Shown here piece after piece: positions 19,486-28,031 of a stretch of DNA of 64,000 nucleotides. Under the pieces are notes generated by a model. The model did no database searches. It saw only the letters and a list, made by a program, of their open reading frames with translations, and was not told where the DNA came from. The DNA comes from Rhizobium sp. AQ_MP (GTDB lineage: Bacteria > Pseudomonadota > Alphaproteobacteria > Rhizobiales > Rhizobiaceae), in contig NZ_JACJVI010000005.1 in the NCBI RefSeq assembly GCF_014237835.1, forward strand, positions 124,001 to 188,000, in the 5' to 3' direction. Every line of letters starts with the position of its first letter. The stretch's first letter is position 1. The position numbers and the translations under genes were made by a program.

Positions 19486-19492
19486 CGCCCCC

Positions 19493-19592
19493 AACGCCGG
19501 GCCGAAACGCCCGGTGTTTGTTTTGACATGTCCCGTGGTTTTCTCCGTTCGCTGACGTGAGAATCCTGTCGGAGCCTCGGAAACGGAGGCTC
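19493..19592 (+). promoter_or_regulatory. Structured rpsD leader
   Basis: Two hairpins lie between the candidate promoter and rpsD. The first pairs AACGCCGGGC (19493-19502) with GCCCGGTGTT (19509-19518), ten pairs with one wobble, followed by TGTTTTG, so it looks like an attenuator or weak terminator. The second pairs GAGCCTC (19572-19578) with GAGGCTC (19586-19592). S4 is a known autoregulator of its own mRNA in other bacteria; a similar role here is inference. Confidence 0.45.
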
Positions 19593-19660
19593 AGAGGAGG
19601 GCGTGTTTCCTTAAGGCGGCTTGGCAACAAACCGCTGTAACCTGTTGAAAGGAAATACGG

Positions 19661-20278
19661 ATGAGCAAGCGCGCATCTTCCAAGTACAAAATCGATCGTC
19701 GTATGGGCGAAAACATCTGGGGCCGTCCGAAGTCCCCGGTCAACCGCCGCGAATACGGCCCGGGCCAGCACGGCCAGCGCCGCAAGGGCAAGCTTTCCGA
19801 CTTCGGCGTGCAGCTGCGCGCCAAGCAAAAGCTGAAGGGCTACTACGGCGACATCCGCGAGAAGCAGTTCCGCGCGATCTTCGAAGAAGCCAACCGCCGC
19901 AAGGGCGACACCGGCGAAAACCTGATCGGCCTGCTTGAGTCGCGTCTGGACGCCATCGTCTACCGCGCCAAGTTCGTACCGACCGTCTTTGCTGCCCGTC
20001 AGTTCGTCAACCACGGCCACGTTTCGGTCAACGGCGTTCGCGTCAACATCGGTTCCTACCGTTGCAAGGCCGGCGACGTCATCGAAGTTCGTCAGAAGTC
20101 CAAGCAGCTCGTGACCGTTCTGGAATCGGTACAGCTCGCCGAGCGTGACGTTCCCGATTACATCGAAGTCGACCACAACAAGATGGTTGCCACCTTCGCT
20201 CGCGTTCCGGGCCTGTCGGATGTTCCGTATCCGGTCATCATGGAACCGAACCTGGTCGTCGAATTCTACTCGCGGTAA
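19661..20278 (+). CDS. rpsD: 30S ribosomal protein S4
   Basis: A primary 16S rRNA-binding protein of the small subunit, 205 residues. The N-terminus [20 protein letters not shown] and the S4 RNA-binding fold ([37 protein letters not shown]) are complete. As in most alphaproteobacteria the gene is on its own and not in the alpha operon. It follows a GAAAGGAAA ribosome site, has a structured leader that may mediate autoregulation, and ends in a strong terminator. Confidence 0.98.
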   Translation: MSKRASSKYKIDRRMGENIWGRPKSPVNRREYGPGQHGQRRKGKLSDFGVQLRAKQKLKGYYGDIREKQFRAIFEEANRRKGDTGENLIGLLESRLDAIVYRAKFVPTVFAARQFVNHGHVSVNGVRVNIGSYRCKAGDVIEVRQKSKQLVTVLESVQLAERDVPDYIEVDHNKMVATFARVPGLSDVPYPVIMEPNLVVEFYSR

Positions 20279-20301
20279 TTGCTTGCGAGACGGATTTGTG
20301 G

Positions 20302-20330
20302 AAAGCCGCCCCTCGGGGCGGCTTTTTCTG
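20302..20330 (+). terminator. Intrinsic terminator of rpsD
   Basis: An 11-pair GC-rich stem (20302-20312 with 20315-20325) with a two-base loop, ending in a T-run. It lies 24 bases after the stop codon. Confidence 0.93.
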
Positions 20331-20391
20331 TTTGCAGTGCAGCGTCGAGCGATGATGATGGCGCCGCATCGGATCGGGTAAGGGGAACGAG

Positions 20392-21318
20392 ATGGATCTG
20401 CAGCTGATCGCCGACGAGATCGTCACGGCACTTGAGCCGCGCCTCGGCGAGGGCAAGGTCGCCGACTACATCCCGGAGCTCGCCCGCGTCGATCCGAAGC
20501 AGTTTGGCATTGCGATCACCACCGTCGACGGCAAGACCTACAAGGCCGGCCATGCGGACACGGCCTTTTCGATCCAGAGCATTTCCAAGGTCTTCATGCT
20601 GACGCTGGCGCTCGGCAAGGCCGGCGAATCGATCTGGAAGCGGGTGGGTCGCGAGCCGTCCGGGTCTTCCTTCAATTCCATCGTCCAGCTCGAGCACGAG
20701 CACGGCATCCCGCGCAATCCCTTCATCAATGCCGGTGCGATCGTCGTCACCGACATGGTTCTGGCAGGCCACGCGCCGCGCGAGGCGATCGGCGAATATC
20801 TGCGTTTCATGCGCTATCTCGCCGATGACGAGACGCTGTCGATCGACGAGAAGGTGGCGCAGTCGGAGCAGCGCACGGGCTATCGCAACTTCGCGCTCGC
20901 CAATTTCATGCGCGGCTTCGGCAATCTCGACCATCCGGTCGAGCACACGCTCGGCGTCTATTTCCACCAATGCGCGCTGGCGCTTTCCTGCGTGCAGCTC
21001 TCCCATGCCGGCCTGTTTCTTGCCAATCGCGGCACCAATCCGCTGACCGGCTTTTCGGTCGTTTCGCCAAAGCGCGCGCGCCGCATCAATGCCCTGATGC
21101 TGATGTGCGGCCATTATGACGGCTCGGGTGATTTCGCCTATCATGTCGGCTTGCCGGGCAAGTCCGGCGTCGGTGGCGGCATCCTTGCGGTCGCCCCGGG
21201 CAAGGCCTCGATTGCCGTCTGGTCGCCGGGTCTCAACAAGGTCGGAAATTCGGCGCTCGGCTCGGCCGCGCTGGAAATGCTGGCGGCCCGCACGGGCTGG
21301 TCGGTGTTCGGGACTTGA
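20392..21318 (+). CDS. glsA: Glutaminase
   Basis: Hydrolyses L-glutamine to glutamate and ammonia in the cytoplasm. The 308-residue protein belongs to the serine-dependent glutaminase family with a beta-lactamase-like fold. The SISK motif (63-66) supplies the catalytic Ser and Lys; PFINAGAI and the late SGVGGGI segment are conserved. No C-terminal STAS or ankyrin domain is present. It starts 62 bases after the rpsD terminator and ends 58 bases before ttcA on the same strand. Confidence 0.95.
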   Translation: MDLQLIADEIVTALEPRLGEGKVADYIPELARVDPKQFGIAITTVDGKTYKAGHADTAFSIQSISKVFMLTLALGKAGESIWKRVGREPSGSSFNSIVQLEHEHGIPRNPFINAGAIVVTDMVLAGHAPREAIGEYLRFMRYLADDETLSIDEKVAQSEQRTGYRNFALANFMRGFGNLDHPVEHTLGVYFHQCALALSCVQLSHAGLFLANRGTNPLTGFSVVSPKRARRINALMLMCGHYDGSGDFAYHVGLPGKSGVGGGILAVAPGKASIAVWSPGLNKVGNSALGSAALEMLAARTGWSVFGT

Positions 21319-21376
21319 TCTTCAGGTCCCGAGCAGGCATTGCATTGCCGAATTGCCGCTGAGGCCGGAGCCGAAG

Positions 21377-22264
21377 ATGAACCTCGTCAACACGATCGAC
21401 AGCCAGGATGCCGCCGCGCTGGAAGGCGAGGATGCGCTCGACCTGTCGCCCGTACATCCGGTGTTTGCCAAGGCGACGCGTTCGGTGTCGTTCAACAAGC
21501 TTCGCAAGCGCCTGATCCGCCAGGTGCGCCAGGCGATTGCCGATTTCGACATGCTGAAAGGCCAGCAGCGCTGGCTGGTGGGACTTTCCGGCGGCAAGGA
21601 CAGCTACGGCCTGCTGGCCATCCTCCTCGACCTGCAATGGCGTGGGCTCTTGCCGGTGGAGCTGGTCGCCTGCAATCTCGATCAGGGGCAGCCGAATTTC
21701 CCGAAGCATATCCTGCCCGACTATCTGGCCTCGATCGGTGTGAAACACCGCATCGAGTATCGCGACACCTATTCCATCGTGAAGGAGAAGGTGCCAAGCG
21801 GTGGCACCTATTGCTCGCTCTGTTCGAGGCTCCGACGCGGCAATCTCTACCGGATCGCCCGCGAAGAGGGCTGCGACGCGCTGGTGCTCGGCCATCACCG
21901 CGAGGATATCCTCGAAACCTTCTTCATGAACTTCTTCCATGGCGGTCGTCTCTCCGCCATGCCGGCAAAGCTTCTGAACGACGAGAAGGATCTCTTCGTG
22001 CTCCGTCCGCTGGCTTATGTTGCGGAAGAAGACATGGCGCGCTTTGCCCAGGCGATGGAGTTCCCGATCATCCCCTGCGACCTCTGCGGTTCGCAGGACG
22101 GTCTGCAGCGCAATGCCATGAAGGAGATGCTCGCGGGGATCGAAGCGAAGATGCCGGGCCGCAAGGATGCGATGCTGCGGGCGCTTGCCCATGTCGATCC
22201 CTCGCATCTGCTCGATCCCAAGCTCTTCGATTTTGCCGGGTTGGCGGCCTCCAAGCCGGAATAA
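21377..22264 (+). CDS. ttcA: tRNA 2-thiocytidine(32) biosynthesis protein TtcA
   Basis: Thiolates C32 of certain tRNAs with an iron-sulfur cluster and ATP. The 295-residue protein has the PP-loop SGGKDS (71-76) and two CxxC pairs, CSLC (146-149) and CDLC (234-237); three of these cysteines are expected to bind the 4Fe-4S cluster. The ATG at 21377 after GGAG gives the normal length; the open frame continues upstream into glsA, but those residues are unlike the family. Possibly co-transcribed with glsA. Confidence 0.95.
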   Translation: MNLVNTIDSQDAAALEGEDALDLSPVHPVFAKATRSVSFNKLRKRLIRQVRQAIADFDMLKGQQRWLVGLSGGKDSYGLLAILLDLQWRGLLPVELVACNLDQGQPNFPKHILPDYLASIGVKHRIEYRDTYSIVKEKVPSGGTYCSLCSRLRRGNLYRIAREEGCDALVLGHHREDILETFFMNFFHGGRLSAMPAKLLNDEKDLFVLRPLAYVAEEDMARFAQAMEFPIIPCDLCGSQDGLQRNAMKEMLAGIEAKMPGRKDAMLRALAHVDPSHLLDPKLFDFAGLAASKPE

Positions 22265-22441
22265 CGGCAGCTTTCATGCCGTTGTCGCAGGATTGCTTTT
22301 AAAGACACAGGAAAATTGCCGTATTCGGGCCTGATCGAGTTCCAAGGCTGGACTGTGCGGGATGCTTCTTGCACATTCGCCCGGGTCAGGGGGCTGCTTC
22401 TAGGTGTTATGGCCGCCTGACGGAATTGCGTGGGAGTAGGA

Positions 22442-23647
22442 ATGTCTGAGGTTGCTCAGCCTTCGGTATCGAGGCGTGCGGTGTTTCTCGTCGGAGGTTA
22501 CGAGCGCAACGATGCCGCTGGCTTCTTCCGCCGGATCGGCCGCGAGATGGACCGTTTCCGCAAGTGCTGGTCCGTCGAGGCGACACTCGGATCCCCGGTC
22601 GATCCCGGACAATCAGTGGCCACCATGGCGGTTGCCGACTATCGCGGGCCGGATGGCATCTGCCAGTCGGAGATCACCTTCCTGAGCTTCGATGATATCG
22701 TGAAGCATGATGGCGCGCGCCCCTTCCTGGTCCGACTTGGGGCCTATCTCGTCGCCTTCTTCGACTATGTCGGGAGTGGCACGATGTTCCGCTTCTTTGC
22801 GACCAACTGGCGTTTTGCGCTCTACTTCCTCTACCCGTTCGTGATGCTGGCCTTCTTTGCCTGGCTGGGCACTGTCGCCTATCGTCTGGTGAGCGCTGCC
22901 GGACTTCCCGGCGGGCCGCTTCTGCCGGCGGTCGCGGGCCTGGCTCTTGCCTATGGCATCGGCCGGTTCATTGGCAGCCGCTACTTCGTCTTCCATCTGA
23001 TGGATCTCTGGTCCTTCAGCCGCGAGCACCTGCATTGTCGGCGTCCGGGCATGGATCAGCGGATCGATGCCTGGGCCGCGCTGATCGCCGAGCGGTCCTC
23101 CGCCAGAGCGTATGACGAAATCCTTCTGATCGGTCACTCCACCGGCGGCGCATTGATCCTCGATGTCGCTCACCAGCTCGCAGAGAGGCTGCGTGGCGAG
23201 GGGCGTCCGGTCGATTTCAAGCTTGTCACAGTCGGCTCGACCTCTCTGAAGGTCGCGCTGCATCCGGCTGCCCGCCGCGCACGACAGCGGTTGCAGGCGC
23301 TTGCCGGGTATTCGGGCATCCGGTGGACGGAGTTCCAGGCACTCACCGACATCATCAATTTTTACAAATGCGACCCGTATGCGCGCGCTGGCCTCACGCA
23401 TCAGCGGGCTGACCAGTTCCCGCGCCAGTTCCAGGTCCGCATTCGCGACATGCTGGAACGCGACGCCTATAAGCGTGTGAAGAAGAACTTCTTCCGTGTT
23501 CACTATCAGTTTATCTCGGCCAACAGCCGGCGCTATTTCTATGATTTCTTCATGATCTGTTGTGGCACGCGGCCGATCGATGCCGTAAGTGGCGACAAGC
23601 TGCCGCTTGCGGCAGAGGCAGGCAAGACGGCAGAGGCAGTATCATGA
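22442..23647 (+). CDS. Membrane-embedded alpha/beta hydrolase, paralogue A
   Basis: A 401-residue protein I cannot name. The N-terminal lobe starts like a hydrolase fold (RRAVFLVGGY). Two strongly hydrophobic helices (about 124-150 and 158-178) interrupt it. The second lobe has GHSTGG (231-236), a lipase/esterase nucleophile elbow with Ser233, and later WTEFQALTDIINFYKC (295-310). The same architecture and the same 62-residue spacing from the Ser to this motif recur in the gene at 28032-29186. It starts at an ATG after GGAGTAGGA and overlaps the next gene by four bases (ATGA). Likely an inner-membrane lipid or ester hydrolase; substrate unknown. Confidence 0.75.
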   Translation: MSEVAQPSVSRRAVFLVGGYERNDAAGFFRRIGREMDRFRKCWSVEATLGSPVDPGQSVATMAVADYRGPDGICQSEITFLSFDDIVKHDGARPFLVRLGAYLVAFFDYVGSGTMFRFFATNWRFALYFLYPFVMLAFFAWLGTVAYRLVSAAGLPGGPLLPAVAGLALAYGIGRFIGSRYFVFHLMDLWSFSREHLHCRRPGMDQRIDAWAALIAERSSARAYDEILLIGHSTGGALILDVAHQLAERLRGEGRPVDFKLVTVGSTSLKVALHPAARRARQRLQALAGYSGIRWTEFQALTDIINFYKCDPYARAGLTHQRADQFPRQFQVRIRDMLERDAYKRVKKNFFRVHYQFISANSRRYFYDFFMICCGTRPIDAVSGDKLPLAAEAGKTAEAVS

Positions 23648-24225
23648 TCCGCGTTTCCTTCATCCTCTGGGCCCTGATGCTGGTGACCTGGTGTGCCATG
23701 CGTTACCCGGCCATGCGCCGGGCGCGGCGGCAGAAGACCGCGGTCGACAAGCGCACGCCACTCGATATCTCGCTTCTGATCTTGTGCACTGTCGGGCTGG
23801 TCGTCATGCCGGTGCTGTGGCGGCTCGACGTCTTTGGTGGTTTTGCCGATCGCGGGCAGGGGGCGATTACCCTCGTCCTCGGCACGCTGACCGGGATTGC
23901 CTTTCTCTGGCTCTTCCGCCGCAGCCACAAGGATCTCGGCAAGAACTGGTCTGTGACGCTCGAAGTTCGGGAGGGCCATCAGCTGGTGACCGGAGGCGTC
24001 TATGCCCATGTCCGCCATCCGATGTATGCCTCGTTTCTGCTCTGGGGCGTGACACAGGCGCTTTTGATCCCCAACTGGATCGCCGGCCTCGCCGGTCTCC
24101 TCGCAGTGATGGCACTCTATGCGGTGCGGCAGTCCCGTGAGGAGGCGATGATGCGGGAAACCTTCGGCGCCGAGTATGACGCCTATTGCGCCCGCACCAA
24201 GCGTCTGGTCCCGGGCGTCTTCTGA
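23644..24225 (+). CDS. ICMT/PEMT-like membrane methyltransferase
   Basis: A 193-residue protein with four to five hydrophobic helices and the C-terminal SAM-binding signature of isoprenylcysteine carboxyl methyltransferase-like proteins: GVYAHVRHPMYASFLLWG and then REEAMMRETFGAEYDAYCARTKR. Bacterial members methylate lipids, phenols or unknown membrane substrates; protein prenylation is not expected here. Its start codon overlaps the stop of the upstream hydrolase, so the pair is translationally coupled and may act on the same membrane compound. It converges on the gene at 24230 with four bases between them. Confidence 0.85.
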   Translation: MIRVSFILWALMLVTWCAMRYPAMRRARRQKTAVDKRTPLDISLLILCTVGLVVMPVLWRLDVFGGFADRGQGAITLVLGTLTGIAFLWLFRRSHKDLGKNWSVTLEVREGHQLVTGGVYAHVRHPMYASFLLWGVTQALLIPNWIAGLAGLLAVMALYAVRQSREEAMMRETFGAEYDAYCARTKRLVPGVF

Positions 24226-24229
24226 CAGC

Positions 24230-24847
24230 TCAGCGCCGCTTCAGTGCCAGCTTGATTTCCTTCATCGACCGCTCGTGCAGCTTCGGATTCTTGTCGATGT
24301 TGAAATGACCGATGCCCTTGATGGCGGTCTCGCCCTGGCGCAGGTTGATGTTCGCCAACTCGCCCTTGAAGCCGGGGGCCGGCAGGACCGGTGACCAGAG
24401 GTTTTCTCCCCCGGTGTAGAAATTCAGCGTCTTCTTGACGTTGCCGGGGACCGGACCCTTGCCGGTCGGGTCGAAGCTCAGGATCAGCGCGACCGGTATC
24501 TTCATCGGCTGCAGTGCGCTTGCCACCGAAAAGGTCATGTCGGCGCCGAGCGAGTGGCCGACCAGCACGATGGGACGGGCATCCTTGGAGGCGCGGTAGC
24601 GATCGGCGATCTTACGGGCAAAGGCCTGGGCATTCGGCAGCGACAGCACCTCTGCATTGATGCCTTCGGACTTTAACTCTTGCCCCAGCGTGTTCAGCCC
24701 GGTCGAGAAGATGTCGGCAAATCCGCGGAAGAGATAGACCTGACCGGCGGGCAGCTTGGGCTTTTTCGGTTTGGCTGCCGCGGCGGGCAGGGCGGATGCT
24801 GCCAGAATGACGGATGCATGGGTCAGTAAAGCGCGCCTGGAGATCAT
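24230..24847 (-). CDS. Exported alpha/beta hydrolase or thioesterase-like protein
   Basis: About 205 residues. With the ATG at 24847 the protein begins with a clear export signal with two arginines (MISRRALLTH...LPAAAA, Sec or possibly Tat). Starts at 24889 and 24928 would bury it. The mature protein has LFRGFADIFSTGLNTL and an IVLVGHSLGADM nucleophile elbow, and ends with a likely catalytic His in IKGIGHFNID. The fold is alpha/beta hydrolase; the nearest named type would be a thioesterase- or lipase-like domain. Substrate unknown, periplasmic location expected. Confidence 0.75.
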   Translation of the reverse strand: MISRRALLTHASVILAASALPAAAAKPKKPKLPAGQVYLFRGFADIFSTGLNTLGQELKSEGINAEVLSLPNAQAFARKIADRYRASKDARPIVLVGHSLGADMTFSVASALQPMKIPVALILSFDPTGKGPVPGNVKKTLNFYTGGENLWSPVLPAPGFKGELANINLRQGETAIKGIGHFNIDKNPKLHERSMKEIKLALKRR

Positions 24848-25022
24848 GTCTGGAAGTGGTCCTGAAGGAAACTGTTGTTTCGAATTCATGCATGATTCAA
24901 GGCTGCTGACAACGGGTCCGCAGCCCATTCAGCCTGTACTTTGTCCCCTGGCGCACGCTAGAAGGGGCTGCCGGTGGCACGCCAGTGCATGTTCCGGTCA
25001 AGCCAACAGGAGCTCTCTGCCC

Positions 25023-25850
25023 ATGACCACCCCCATCGACATCGCCGCCCTCGCCAATCTCTTGCAGGAGGCAGCCGTCGAAGAGATCCTGCCGCGTTTC
25101 CGCAATCTCGGTGATGGCGACGTCAGGATGAAGACCGAGGCGATCGATCTGGTTACCGAAGCAGATGAGGCGGCCGAGCGGGTCATCCGCAAGGGGATCG
25201 AGGCGCTGATGCCGGATGCTCTCTTCGTCGGTGAGGAATCGGTTGCCGCCGAGCCGGCCCTTCTCGACAAGCTGAAGGATGCCGATCTCGCCGTTGTTGT
25301 CGATCCGATCGATGGTACCTTCAATTTTGCTTCGGGTCTCACGCTGTTCGGCATGATCCTCGCTGTCGTCTCGAAAGGGGAGACGGTCGCAGGTGTCATC
25401 TACGACCCTGTCGGCAATGACTGGGCGCTGGTCGAAAAGGGATCGGGTGCCTGGCTTCATCGACCGGACGGTAGCCAGGAGCAGATGCAGGTGCGTCCCA
25501 GTGGGTCGCTTGAGCAGATGATCGGGATTGCCAATACCGGCTTCTTCGACATCGAGACCCGCCGCAGGGTGCTCTCCAACCTCGCCGAAGTCCGGCTGTT
25601 CACCAGCTATCGCTGTGCGGCCCACGAGTATCGCCTGCTCGGTCAGGGACATATGGATTTTGCCATGTACAACAAACTGATGCCCTGGGACCACCTGGCG
25701 GGGGCCTTGATGATGCAGGAGGCGGGGGGGCATGTCGCGCGCTTCGACGGCTCGGCCTATCTGCCGCATCATACGACGGGCGGGCTGATCGTCGCCTCCG
25801 ACGCAGATGCCTGGCAGGAATTGCGAGAGCGGATCTTCACCGTCGACTGA
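25023..25850 (+). CDS. Inositol monophosphatase family protein
   Basis: A Mg2+-dependent sugar-phosphate phosphatase, 275 residues. The metal-binding motifs are present: GEES at 70-73, DPIDGT at 94-99 and WDHLAG at 222-227. The family includes inositol-1-phosphatase, histidinol phosphatase and PAP phosphatase; there is no neighbour that decides between them. The ATG at 25023 is used because the region upstream is shared with the divergent hydrolase gene's 5' end. A bidirectional-looking terminator follows. Confidence 0.92.
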   Translation: MTTPIDIAALANLLQEAAVEEILPRFRNLGDGDVRMKTEAIDLVTEADEAAERVIRKGIEALMPDALFVGEESVAAEPALLDKLKDADLAVVVDPIDGTFNFASGLTLFGMILAVVSKGETVAGVIYDPVGNDWALVEKGSGAWLHRPDGSQEQMQVRPSGSLEQMIGIANTGFFDIETRRRVLSNLAEVRLFTSYRCAAHEYRLLGQGHMDFAMYNKLMPWDHLAGALMMQEAGGHVARFDGSAYLPHHTTGGLIVASDADAWQELRERIFTVD

Positions 25851-25856
25851 CAACCA

Positions 25857-25886
25857 AAGGCCCGGATCAGCCGGGCCTTCTGTTTC
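25857..25886 (+). terminator. Terminator between IMPase and bcr genes
   Basis: A nine-base perfect stem (AAGGCCCGG 25857-25865 with CCGGGCCTT 25871-25879) is followed by CTGTTTCTC. It lies between convergent genes and could act in both directions, although the T-runs are weak. Confidence 0.75.
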
Positions 25887-25903
25887 TCAAATGGTTTCTC
25901 AGA

Positions 25904-27151
25904 TCAGACCGGCTTGTTCTGCGCGTGGAAGAGCCGCCCCTTTTCTCCGATCAGGACGAAGACGAGGCCGATGATCGAGACGACGAAGAAGCCCGTGACC
26001 ATGGGCAGTGCCGTGCCGTTGAATGCCTGGCCGATCACGGCACCGATGATCGAGCCGCCGATCGTGCCCATGAAGCCCAGCACGGAGGAAGCCGTACCCG
26101 CAACATGGCCGAGCGGCTCCATGGCCAGCGAGTTGAAGTTCGAGCCGATCCAGCCGAACTGGAACATCGCCAGCGAGAAGAAGGTGATGAACAGGAAGAA
26201 GGGCATCGGCTGCGGTCCGATGATCTGGACGGCCAGCCAGACGAGGTTGATGGCGATGAAGCCGAGCAAGGAGCCATGGGAGAGCTTGCGCATGCCGAAG
26301 CGGCCTACCAGCTTCGCATTGACGAAGGACGACAGCGCCATGAACAGGGCGACCGCAGCAAAGGCGACCGGAAACCAGACGCCGAGGCCATAGATGCCGA
26401 CATAGACCTGCTGGGCCGAGTTGATGAAGCCGAACAGGGCCCCGAAGATGAAGGTGCTGGCGATCGTGTAGCAGAGCGCCACACGATTGGTCAGGACGAT
26501 CCGGAAGCCATCAAGGATCACCTTGACGGTAAAGGGCCGAACGTCCTCCGGTGCCAATGTCTCCGGCAGGCGGACATACATCCACACACCGACAATCAGG
26601 GCAGTGGCCGCCATGAAGACAAAGATCCAGTGCCAGTCACCGAAAAGCATGATCACCTGGCCGGTCCCGGGGGCGACGACCGGAATGACCATGAAGACCA
26701 TCATGATCAGTGACATGACTTCGGCCATCTGGCGCCCGCCGAAGACATCGCGCACGATCGAGACCGTGATGACGCGGGTCGCGGCGGATCCGATGCCCTG
26801 AATGAAGCGCAGCAGCAGCAGCGATTCGAAGGAGGGTACGAAAACGACGGCGAGCGATGAGACGACATAGATCGCCAGTCCGACAATCATCGGCAGGCGC
26901 CGGCCGAAGCGGTCGGCGATCGGGCCGTAGAAGAGCTGTGCGAGCCCGAAGCCGATCAGGTAAGCCGAGACGACATACTGACGGTGGTTCTCATTCTCGA
27001 CATTGAGGGCCGCACCGATTTCCTGGAGGCCCGGCAACATGATGTCGATGGCAAGCGCGTTGAGCGCCATCAGGAATGCCATCATTGCGATGAATTCGGC
27101 ACGCCCCATGGCCCCCAGTGTCTTTGGGCTGGGCTGTAATGAATCTGACAT
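25904..27151 (-). CDS. Bcr/CflA-family multidrug efflux MFS transporter
   Basis: A 415-residue inner-membrane protein with 12 hydrophobic helices. The N-terminal half has DIMLPGLQEIGAAL and the loop motif GPIADRFGRR, followed by RFIQGIGSAATRV and RDVFGGRQMAEVMS, all typical of the Bcr/CflA (DHA1) drug:H+ antiporters. The exported compound cannot be predicted. It is single on the minus strand, 87 bases after grxD, with a hairpin terminator at its 3' side. Confidence 0.92.
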   Translation of the reverse strand: MSDSLQPSPKTLGAMGRAEFIAMMAFLMALNALAIDIMLPGLQEIGAALNVENENHRQYVVSAYLIGFGLAQLFYGPIADRFGRRLPMIVGLAIYVVSSLAVVFVPSFESLLLLRFIQGIGSAATRVITVSIVRDVFGGRQMAEVMSLIMMVFMVIPVVAPGTGQVIMLFGDWHWIFVFMAATALIVGVWMYVRLPETLAPEDVRPFTVKVILDGFRIVLTNRVALCYTIASTFIFGALFGFINSAQQVYVGIYGLGVWFPVAFAAVALFMALSSFVNAKLVGRFGMRKLSHGSLLGFIAINLVWLAVQIIGPQPMPFFLFITFFSLAMFQFGWIGSNFNSLAMEPLGHVAGTASSVLGFMGTIGGSIIGAVIGQAFNGTALPMVTGFFVVSIIGLVFVLIGEKGRLFHAQNKPV

Positions 27152-27238
27152 GAATTATGACCTTAGAACGGCATGAAGGCGTTGCTTGGGACAACGCCTT
27201 CATCGCCTGGAGTATTTGGCGGCCTCGCGGCCCGGGGA

Positions 27239-27571
27239 TCAGGCAGCGCCGCGGACAGCGATGCCCTGGTCTTCGAAATGCTTCTGGAGTTCGCCCGCCT
27301 GGAACATCTCGCGGACGATGTCGCAACCACCGATAAATTCACCCTTGATATAGAGCTGCGGAATGGTCGGCCAGTTGGAATACTGCTTGATGCCTTCGCG
27401 GATTTCCATGTCGGCGAGCACGTTCACGCCCTTGTAGTCGACGCCGAGGTAGTCGAGGATCTGCACCACCTGGCCAGAGAAACCGCACTGGGGAAACTGC
27501 GGGCTGCCCTTCATGAACAGGACGACATCGTTCGTCTTGACTTCGTTGTCGATGAATTCGTGGGCGCTCAT
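27239..27571 (-). CDS. grxD: Monothiol glutaredoxin, Grx4 type
   Basis: A 110-residue CGFS glutaredoxin (active site Cys29, followed by GFS) with the WPTIPQLYIKGEFIGGCDI glutathione-binding region. Such proteins carry 2Fe-2S clusters and hand them on, often with BolA-type partners. A bolA gene is 1.7 kb upstream on the same strand, which fits that partnership. The ATG follows AAAGGAAG. The glutathione/cluster role is family knowledge; the partnership here is inferred from proximity. Confidence 0.96.
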   Translation of the reverse strand: MSAHEFIDNEVKTNDVVLFMKGSPQFPQCGFSGQVVQILDYLGVDYKGVNVLADMEIREGIKQYSNWPTIPQLYIKGEFIGGCDIVREMFQAGELQKHFEDQGIAVRGAA

Positions 27572-27678
27572 GTCATTCTTCCTTTCACATGCCGTTCAAG
27601 GCGGCAGCTTCGATCTGCCGTAGAAATAGCAATACGGCTTGGCTTTTGCCAGTGGCGAGTTTGCGACAAAACCCTGTT

Positions 27679-27909
27679 TTAGCGGTTGCGCTGACGGCTG
27701 CGCTTTGCAGCGGTGCGGCGGCGGCTGACCTGCTTGCGGGCAGGGGCCTTGACGCGCTTCCTGGTCTTGCGCACGAAGCGTCCGGTGGTTGCCGAGCGGG
27801 TCTGGCGTTTGCGCCGGCGGGTCGTGCCGCTGCGGGTGGTCTTCTTCAGGATTTCGTTCAAGACGCCTTTCACGACGTTGTTCACGATGTCGCCGACCAG
27901 ATCTGCCAT
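27679..27909 (-). CDS. Small, very basic hypothetical protein
   Basis: A 76-residue protein with two parts: an N-terminal amphipathic-looking helix (MADLVGDIVNNVVKGVLNEI), then a tail of about 50 residues built almost entirely of Arg, Lys, Thr and Ser, with a TTGRFVRKTRKR patch. It has a strong ribosome site (GGGAGAGGGCGTGAA before the ATG), which argues that it is real. The composition suggests nucleic-acid binding or membrane-surface binding. I do not recognise a family. It lies between grxD and the divergent hydrolase paralogue B. Confidence 0.7.
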   Translation of the reverse strand: MADLVGDIVNNVVKGVLNEILKKTTRSGTTRRRKRQTRSATTGRFVRKTRKRVKAPARKQVSRRRTAAKRSRQRNR

Positions 27910-28031
27910 TTCACGCCCTCTCCCGTGCCTGATTGCTGATGGTTTTGTTCCAACTGCTCTTTAAATCAGCGCAATTCTCGTCTAGCAAGCGCCACCTGCG
28001 GCGGGATGCCGTCGACCGAGTGACCGAATTC

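Noticed and set aside
19523..19551. Second TTGACA as rpsD promoter
   Set aside because: No -10 element at normal spacing; the TTGACA at 19457 is better.
22263..22283. Hairpin AACGGCA/TGCCGTT after ttcA as a terminator
   Set aside because: Seven-base stem but no T-run follows; kept out of the list.
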